Part shown: positions 6,603 through 10,951 of the stretch, in pieces
Numbering within the stretch: position 1 is the stretch's first letter
How the letters are laid out: every line of letters begins with the position of its first letter
From: Alphaproteobacteria bacterium
GTDB lineage: Bacteria > Pseudomonadota > Alphaproteobacteria > RS24
DNA: 10,951 nucleotides
Direction: 5' to 3'
Assembly (NCBI GenBank): GCA_022428185.1
Contig: JAKMCZ010000229.1
Span: 1 to 10,951, forward strand
Translations under genes and position numbers: made by a program
The notes under the pieces: model-generated
Databases searched by the model: none
What the model was told of the DNA's origin: nothing
The model's input: only the letters and a program-made list of their open reading frames with translations

Positions 6603-7193
6603 ATGTTGTCACGCCTATTACGCACGATTTATGACCGCACTCTGGCTTTGTCGGCGCACCGCCGCGCCGATTGGGCGCTGGCTGCCGTGTCGTTTATCGA
6701 AAGCTCATTTTTCCCCGTGCCGCCCGATGTGATGCTGGTGCCAATGGTGCTGGCCGAGCGCGCAAAAGCTTGGCGCTATGCCCTGTTTTGCACTTTGGCC
6801 TCGGTTTTGGGCGCCCTATTGGGCTATGCCATTGGCTATTTATTCTGGGAAGCTGTCGGCCGGCCGATTGTCGAATTTTACAACGGACAGGCCGCGTTTG
6901 ACCGTTTTGTCTTATTTTACGATGATTGGGGCATCTGGATTGTGCTGGCCGCTGCCGTCAGTTTTTTGCCGTTCAAAGTGGCGACCATTGCCAGCGGGGT
7001 CAGCGGTTTGGGACTGGTGCCGTTTTTATTAGCCAGCCTTATCGGGCGCGGATTGCGTTTTTTCGGTGTCGCGGCGCTGGTCTATTATTTCGGGCCTAAT
7101 ATTCAAAAATTCATCGACCGCTATTTTGGTATTCTTTCCTTAACCTTTATTGTGCTTTTACTGGCAGGCTTTTTGCTTGTTGGAGTTTTGTAA
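6603..7193 (+). CDS. DedA/YqaA family (VTT/SNARE-associated) membrane protein
   Basis: 196 residues, the usual length of the YqaA-like branch of the DedA superfamily; DedA proteins are inner-membrane proteins linked to lipid-carrier and phospholipid flipping and to envelope and pH homeostasis. It opens with the conserved helix and re-entrant loop SFIESSFFPVPPDVMLVP (30-47) including E33 and the FPxPPD turn. Then come a glycine-rich helix LGALLGYAIGY (69-79), the second re-entrant segment SFLPFKVATIASG (120-132, P123 and K125), and the signature IGRGLRFF (147-154, R149 and R152). A final helix closes the protein. Its TAA overlaps the dsbB start as TAATG, so it heads a DedA-dsbB-coq7 operon. 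The start at 6603 is chosen on the AGGG site and on resemblance to family N-termini. Transported lipid is unknown. Confidence 0.9.
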   Translation: MLSRLLRTIYDRTLALSAHRRADWALAAVSFIESSFFPVPPDVMLVPMVLAERAKAWRYALFCTLASVLGALLGYAIGYLFWEAVGRPIVEFYNGQAAFDRFVLFYDDWGIWIVLAAAVSFLPFKVATIASGVSGLGLVPFLLASLIGRGLRFFGVAALVYYFGPNIQKFIDRYFGILSLTFIVLLLAGFLLVGVL

Positions 7194-7708
7194 TGTCACA
7201 AACCACTATTTTTTCAGCTTTCCAAATGTTGCGTCCACGACTGGCACTGGTTTTTTTGGTTGCCCTATTGGTCATCAGCACCGCGCTCATGTCAGAAATT
7301 TGGGGCGGCCTATTGCCTTGCGCGCTGTGCCTTAAACAAAGGCTGGCCTATTATGTCGGTCTGCCATTGCTGGTTTTGGCATTTTGGCACGCGCCACGCG
7401 CGCCCTTGGCGGCGCATGGGCTTTTGCTGACCATCGGCATCTTGTTTGTCGCCAATGCGATGCTTGGCTTTTACCATGCCGGTATTGAATATGGCTGGTG
7501 GCTTGGCCCGGCCTCATGCGGTGGCGGTGGCGCACAAGCGCTCGATACAAACGCCTTATTTGAGGCGTTACAGTCAAGCTCTATGGTGCGCTGTGATGCC
7601 CCAGCCTTTACCCTGTTCGGCATTTCATTGGCCGGTTATAATCTGCTTGCAAGTTTGGTTTTGGCCGGACTGGCATTGTATCCGCTGAACAAGGAAGCTG
7701 GCTCATGA
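7193..7708 (+). CDS. dsbB: Disulfide bond formation protein DsbB
   Basis: A 171-residue quinone reductase of the inner membrane that reoxidises periplasmic DsbA and hands electrons to ubiquinone. Four membrane helices can be placed at about 17-37, 50-66, 72-92 and 140-163. The first periplasmic loop carries the redox pair PCALCLKQR, C43 and C46, followed by R50, the arginine associated with quinone binding. The second loop has the DsbA-interacting pair C109 (PASCGGGG) and C134 (VRCDAP). HAGIEYGWW (95-103) is the conserved entry to that loop. The start overlaps the DedA stop, with TGGAG (7181-7185) as ribosome site; the stop overlaps coq7 as ATGA. No dsbA is in view. All key cysteines are intact, so the protein should be active. 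Confidence 0.95.
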   Translation: MSQTTIFSAFQMLRPRLALVFLVALLVISTALMSEIWGGLLPCALCLKQRLAYYVGLPLLVLAFWHAPRAPLAAHGLLLTIGILFVANAMLGFYHAGIEYGWWLGPASCGGGGAQALDTNALFEALQSSSMVRCDAPAFTLFGISLAGYNLLASLVLAGLALYPLNKEAGS

Positions 7709-8241
7709 CATCTGATCGATTGGCCGAAATGATACGCGTTGACCATGCCGGAGAGCATGGCGCGGTGCGCATTTATCACGGGCAAAAAGCCGTGTTTGAC
7801 AAGGTTGAGGGTAAGCAAGAAACCGCCAAGCTTGTGGCGCATATGGCTGAGCAGGAAGCCGAGCATTTGGCTTATTTTGACGCGCTGGTGAGCGCGCGCG
7901 ACATTCGCCCGACCGCGTTTGGCCCGCTATGGGATATGGCCGGTTTTACATTGGGCGCAGTTACCGCGCTGATGGGTGAAAAAGCTGCAATGGCCTGCAC
8001 GGCGGCGGTCGAGACCGAAATTGATGCGCATTATGCGGCGCAATTGGCGGCGTTGGCCGACAGTGATGACAAAGACGATAAAGCGCTCGCCAAGAAAATC
8101 GAAAAATTTCGCGCTGATGAGGCTGAGCATAAGCACACGGCTATTGAACATGGTGCTGAAGAGACGCCGGGCTATCAGATGATGAGCCGAATTATCCGCT
8201 TGGGCTGCCGCGTCGCCATTCGCACATCTGAAAAAATATAA
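7705..8241 (+). CDS. coq7: Demethoxyubiquinone hydroxylase Coq7 (diiron)
   Basis: A 178-residue ferritin-like diiron monooxygenase that hydroxylates 3-demethoxyubiquinol in the penultimate step of ubiquinone synthesis, as a membrane-associated protein. The iron ligands are visible in order: E17 in RVDHAGEHGA, E51 and H54 in EQEAEHLAYF, E103 in AVETEIDAHY, and E138 and H141 in RADEAEHKH. The hydrophobic helix around 72-91 (GPLWDMAGFTLGAVTALMG) is the membrane-binding and substrate-access segment of the family. A charged insert (118-133, rich in Asp and Lys) separates helices 3 and 4. Its ATG overlaps the dsbB stop (ATGA), and AAGGAAG (7691-7697) is the ribosome site. It ends the operon and faces the HNH gene, with only 30 bases between the stops. 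All ligands are present. Confidence 0.95.
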   Translation: MTSDRLAEMIRVDHAGEHGAVRIYHGQKAVFDKVEGKQETAKLVAHMAEQEAEHLAYFDALVSARDIRPTAFGPLWDMAGFTLGAVTALMGEKAAMACTAAVETEIDAHYAAQLAALADSDDKDDKALAKKIEKFRADEAEHKHTAIEHGAEETPGYQMMSRIIRLGCRVAIRTSEKI

Positions 8242-8271
8242 GAAAAGATTTTCGCTGAAACCAAGCCGCTT

Positions 8272-8874
8272 TTACGGCTCTAATTCAGTATCCCAATAGA
8301 GATAATCCTGCCAGCTTTCATGGCTGTAATTGGGCGGGAATTTGCGCCCGTTTTCATGCAATTCATAAACCGTCGGCTGGTGCGGTGTTTGACGCGGCAC
8401 CATCGCAGCCTGTTTGGGCATGCGACCGCCTTTTTTCAAATTGCACGGGCTACATGCGGCAACCACATTGCCCCATGTGGTGCGGCCACCGGCGCGGCGC
8501 GGTATCACATGGTCAAAGGTCAAATCGCGACCGGCGCCGCAATATTGGCAGCTAAAGCCGTCGCGTAAAAATACGTTAAAGCGGGTAAAGGCAGGGTGGC
8601 GCGGCGGCTTAACATAGGTTTTCAGCGACACCACGCTGGGCAGCACAAACTCGGTCGATGGCGAATGAACAACCGTGTCATAATGCGAGACGATATTGAC
8701 GCGGTCGAGCACCACGGCCTTCAGCGTATCCTGCCAAGACCATAGCGATAGGGGGTAATAGCTGAGCGGGCGAAAATCGGCATTGAGCACAAGCGCGGGG
8801 CACGATGCCGGATTCCTGAAATCAGGCGGCGCTGCTTTCACAAATTCTATCGCTTCTGAACCGGTCCTATGCAT
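8272..8874 (-). CDS. HNH endonuclease family protein
   Basis: A 200-residue protein of an HNH family I recognise as widespread in alphaproteobacterial chromosomes, with no experimentally fixed role known to me. The N-terminal part (25-90) begins CPALVLNADFRPLSYYPLSLWSW, a conserved non-nuclease domain. The HNH module follows: zinc-type CxxC (C109, C112), catalytic DH (D121, H122) in LTFDHVIPRRAGG, N136 in WGNVVAAC, and the second CxxC (C141, C144) with CNLKKG. The nuclease core is intact. The ATG at 8874 is chosen because GGAG lies 8 bases before it; a GTG at 8913 would add 13 residues and has AAGG directly abutting it. It follows the AlkA-like gene on the same strand with a 164-base gap, and its stop converges on coq7. 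It may act in DNA repair or recombination; it could also be a domesticated mobile nuclease. Confidence 0.88.
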   Translation of the reverse strand: MHRTGSEAIEFVKAAPPDFRNPASCPALVLNADFRPLSYYPLSLWSWQDTLKAVVLDRVNIVSHYDTVVHSPSTEFVLPSVVSLKTYVKPPRHPAFTRFNVFLRDGFSCQYCGAGRDLTFDHVIPRRAGGRTTWGNVVAACSPCNLKKGGRMPKQAAMVPRQTPHQPTVYELHENGRKFPPNYSHESWQDYLYWDTELEP

Positions 8875-8882
8875 GCTCTCAT

Positions 8883-8886
8883 CTCC
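8883..8886 (-). promoter_or_regulatory. Shine-Dalgarno GGAG deciding the HNH start
   Basis: On the minus strand GGAG lies 8 bases before the ATG at 8874, within a GGAGATGAGAGC leader. This favours the 200-residue product over the longer GTG-started one. Confidence 0.6.
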
Positions 8887-8996
8887 GATATGAGCTCTTC
8901 GATTTACGCGCACCTTAAATATAGTCGTTCAATTATCTGCCAACGAATCATTCTGCACTTTTTTATTATGCCTAAAATGGTCGCTTGACGGAAATG

Positions 8997-9006
8997 TGAC
9001 ATGTCA
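8997..9006. repeat. 10-bp perfect palindrome TGACATGTCA in the alkA-like/HNH gap
   Basis: TGACATGTCA is a perfect palindrome in the 164-base noncoding gap (8875-9038) between the two minus-strand genes. It could be an operator half or a chance word. The rest of the gap holds a T-rich stretch (8959-8965) but no convincing terminator or gene. Confidence 0.35.
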
Positions 9007-9038
9007 GCTCGACGATAACAAGCCTAACGGGCGCTGTG

Positions 9039-9683
9039 TCAGCCCCGCGCAGCCCGCTTTTTGGCCTGTTCGCCATTATAATAGGTCCATAAAAGCCGCG
9101 CCGCCGCGCCGCGATAGGGTGCCCAACGCTCGGCAAATTCTGCCAATTCAGCCGCATCAGGGCGTGTTTTGAGGCCGTAGAGAAGTTTTGTCGCCTCTTG
9201 CAGGGCCAAATCACCGCTCGGAAACATATCGGCGCGGCATAAAACAAACAGCAAATAGCATTGTGCCGTCCACGGCCCGATTCCGGTGATCGCCACTAAA
9301 CTATCGTAAATCGTCGCATTGTCGCCACGGTTGAGCTTTTTGAAATCCAACTCCTCGTTCAGCACAGCTTCGGCGAGAATGCGTAAATAGCGTTGTTTCG
9401 GACGCGAAATACCGCAGCCGCTCAGCGTCGCTTCATCAAGGGCGAGAAGATTTTGTGGCTCAAGCGTGCCAACCGCTTCTTCAAAACGACGGAAAATTGT
9501 CGCCGCTGCCGCTGTCGATACTTGTTGGCTGACAAGAAGCTGCGCCAGCCCCGGAAACCCGCCAATTGCTTTTCGCATGGGCGGCGTGCCGTATTCCCTA
9601 AAAGCACTTGCCAGCATCTTGTCCGATTTGGCTAGATGCGTCAGTGCTTGGGTCAGGTCTTTTTCTTTTTTATAGGTTTGCAT
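9039..9683 (-). CDS. AlkA-like DNA-3-methyladenine glycosylase (HhH-GPD)
   Basis: A 214-residue base-excision repair enzyme predicted to release alkylated purines such as 3-methyladenine from DNA. It matches the HhH-GPD core: helix LLVSQQVSTAAAATIFRRF (49-67), the segment LSGCGISRPKQRYL (87-100), the helix-hairpin-helix ITGIGPWTAQCYLLF (132-146) and the catalytic aspartate D158 in FPSGDLALQ. W188APYRG with a following LLWTYY is the usual C-terminal helix. It lacks the N-terminal TBP-like domain of E. coli AlkA (282 residues), so it is the short form. No iron-sulfur cysteine loop follows, which excludes Nth/MutY. The start ATG at 9683 sits 31 bases from the divergent gluQ start, without an obvious ribosome site. 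Family certain; exact lesion range inferred. Confidence 0.92.
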   Translation of the reverse strand: MQTYKKEKDLTQALTHLAKSDKMLASAFREYGTPPMRKAIGGFPGLAQLLVSQQVSTAAAATIFRRFEEAVGTLEPQNLLALDEATLSGCGISRPKQRYLRILAEAVLNEELDFKKLNRGDNATIYDSLVAITGIGPWTAQCYLLFVLCRADMFPSGDLALQEATKLLYGLKTRPDAAELAEFAERWAPYRGAAARLLWTYYNGEQAKKRAARG

Positions 9684-9714
9684 GATAAGCGATTATGGCG
9701 CAGGTATAAGCACA

Positions 9715-10629
9715 ATGAAAGGGTCGCAATCATTCATTACCCGCTTTGCGCCCAGCCCCAATGGCTGGTTGCATTTGGGTCATGCCTATTCGGCATTGAC
9801 CGCTTGGCAAGCCGCACGGCAAGCCCAAGGCACATGCCTTTTGCGCATCGAAGATATTGATGTCGGGCGCGCCCGCGACCATTTCGTCGACGGCATATAT
9901 CAGGATTTGGAATGGCTGGGTCTGGCATGGGACGAACCGGTAATACGCCAGTCAGAGCGGTTTTCAGCTTATGAGGCGGCTTTGGCGCGCTTGCGCGAGA
10001 TGCAGTTGGTTTATCCGTGCTGGGCGACACGTAGCGAGATACGCGAGGCGATTGCCGATAAGCCAGCCCCCGCCGACTGGCCGCGCGACCCTGACGGTGC
10101 GCCGCTTTATCCGGGTCTTTATCGCGATTTGCCCGATAGCCGCCGCAAACAGTTAATGTGGGAAGACACGGGCTATTGTTGGCGGCTGGATATGCAAAAG
10201 GCTTTGGCACAGCTTGATGCGCCGCTCGACTATGTTGAGCATGGTAGCGATAAAAATAGCTACCAAACCGGAGATAAAGCGGTGCGTTTGCCGCTCGACC
10301 CGTCCTTATTCGGCGATGTTGTGTTGGCGCGCAAAGACGTGCCGACCAGCTATCATCTGGCTGTGGTGGTTGATGACGCAGCACAAAACGTCACGCAAGT
10401 GACGCGTGGGGCTGATTTGCAGGCGGCGACGTCTGTTCACGTCTTATTACAAAAATTACTGGGCTTGCCGCAGCCCGATTATCTGCATCACCCATTGGTG
10501 CGCGACACGAGCGGGCGACGTTTGTCAAAACAGGCCGGAGATAGCGGTTTTCGCGAGCTTCGCCAAGCGGGTATGAGCGTTAATGATGTAATGGCTCTAT
10601 TGCCGCCGCCTTTCGGCACAGCAGCCTGA
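9715..10629 (+). CDS. gluQ: Glutamyl-Q tRNA(Asp) synthetase (GluQRS)
   Basis: A 304-residue paralogue of the GluRS catalytic core that attaches glutamate to the queuosine base of tRNA-Asp. The ATP site is complete: RFAPSPNGWLHLGHA (10-24, HIGH-type HLGH) and RLSKQ (269-273, KMSKS type). LLRIEDID (42-49) is the amino-acid-binding strand. The protein ends without an anticodon-binding domain, as expected for GluQRS and not for GluRS. The zinc site of the E. coli enzyme (C-x-C ... Y-x3-C) is degraded: C102, then A104, then Y132 and Y136, so two of three cysteines are lost. The ATG at 9715 (AGG at 9702-9704) is preferred over the in-frame ATG at 9682, which would overlap the divergent glycosylase start and add 11 residues before the conserved N-terminus. 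Confidence 0.93.
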   Translation: MKGSQSFITRFAPSPNGWLHLGHAYSALTAWQAARQAQGTCLLRIEDIDVGRARDHFVDGIYQDLEWLGLAWDEPVIRQSERFSAYEAALARLREMQLVYPCWATRSEIREAIADKPAPADWPRDPDGAPLYPGLYRDLPDSRRKQLMWEDTGYCWRLDMQKALAQLDAPLDYVEHGSDKNSYQTGDKAVRLPLDPSLFGDVVLARKDVPTSYHLAVVVDDAAQNVTQVTRGADLQAATSVHVLLQKLLGLPQPDYLHHPLVRDTSGRRLSKQAGDSGFRELRQAGMSVNDVMALLPPPFGTAA

Positions 10630-10737
10630 GCGGCGGTTTGAGCATGGAATAACTGCGTCTGGCATTGCGCCCCATGCGGTGCTTTTGCACAGGCCTGATG
10701 GCTTGCCAAGCCGACAAAAAACGATAATCTCTGGCTC

Positions 10738-10951
10738 ATGAGTGCTGTTGAAGATTTATCGCTAAACGAAACTGACACGCTATTGGCGCATCTTGCGGTT
10801 TTGCCCACCGCTTTGGGTGAGACGCGCGCCGCTCTGGCTGCGCCTTTGCCCGACGGCAGCGACCAGTTTTGTGCGCATGGGCGCGCTTGGGCCGCCACTT
10901 ATGTGGAAACGCTGACGCAGATGGCGGTCTATGCGGGCGAGATGCAAGAGC
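10738..10951 (+). CDS. Acyl-CoA dehydrogenase-like protein, N-terminal fragment (runs off window)
   Basis: Open frame from ATG 10738 to the window end, 71 codons seen; an in-frame TGA at 10696 limits the start. The segment CAHGRAWAATYVETLTQMAVYAGEM (about 45-69) resembles the N-terminal helical region of (2S)-methylsuccinyl-CoA dehydrogenase-type acyl-CoA dehydrogenases, which in alphaproteobacteria belong to the ethylmalonyl-CoA pathway. No FAD or catalytic residue is inside the window, so this is a recognition from a short stretch. No ribosome site is clear before the ATG. The 108-base gap after gluQ (10630-10737) holds only short imperfect hairpins. Confidence 0.5.
   Translation, partial: MSAVEDLSLNETDTLLAHLAVLPTALGETRAALAAPLPDGSDQFCAHGRAWAATYVETLTQMAVYAGEMQE

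Noticed and set aside
8264..8279. AGCCG/CGGCT hairpin between coq7 and the HNH gene as a bidirectional terminator
   Set aside because: Only a 5-bp core and no T tract on either side; it overlaps the HNH stop region.
9737..10384. Long open frame on the minus strand opposite gluQ
   Set aside because: It lies wholly inside the well-supported GluQRS gene, has low-complexity Pro/Ala/Arg composition and no family motif; it is an antisense shadow.
1..10951. CRISPR array, insertion sequence or prophage remnant
   Set aside because: No regularly spaced direct repeats, no transposase or integrase frame, and no terminal inverted repeats were seen.

Overview
The window looks like chromosomal DNA from a free-living, respiring alphaproteobacterium. 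The pointers are a ubiquinone branch (Coq7) next to DsbB, a GluQRS, the style of the HNH protein, and a 3'-edge gene resembling acyl-CoA dehydrogenases of the ethylmalonyl-CoA pathway. This is inference from gene content; I could not test it by phylogeny. Base composition is even, and I see no phage, transposon, CRISPR or integration-scar signature. Genes are tightly packed and several overlap by 1-4 bases.

Left part (1-2980, + strand): four same-strand genes with overlapping or near-overlapping ends encode an FAH-type hydrolase (cut by the window edge), a GST with an S-x-C-S active-site loop, a carboxymuconolactone-decarboxylase-like protein and a two-domain VOC protein with an intact H-H-E iron triad. 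Together they read as a glutathione-assisted aromatic ring-cleavage module: oxygenase opens the ring, GST and CMD-like protein rearrange or decarboxylate, FAH hydrolyses the C-C bond. The substrate cannot be read from the sequence. This is the best candidate here for an undescribed pathway.

Middle (2981-4667): an unrecognised three-helix membrane protein with a strong ribosome site and a textbook terminator; an SDR dehydrogenase behind a promoter-like dyad; and a tRNA-Leu(CAA) on the minus strand.

Right part (4668-10951): a minus-strand CLC protein with CBS domains that lacks both glutamates of the Cl-/H+ exchange mechanism; divergent from it, an overlapping DedA/YqaA-dsbB-coq7 operon that joins envelope disulfide formation to ubiquinone synthesis; then a minus-strand pair, HNH endonuclease and AlkA-like DNA glycosylase; a divergent gluQ with a degraded zinc site; and the start of an acyl-CoA dehydrogenase-like gene that runs off the window.

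Assignments rest on motif reading by eye. Statements on family consensus are from general knowledge, with no alignment run.
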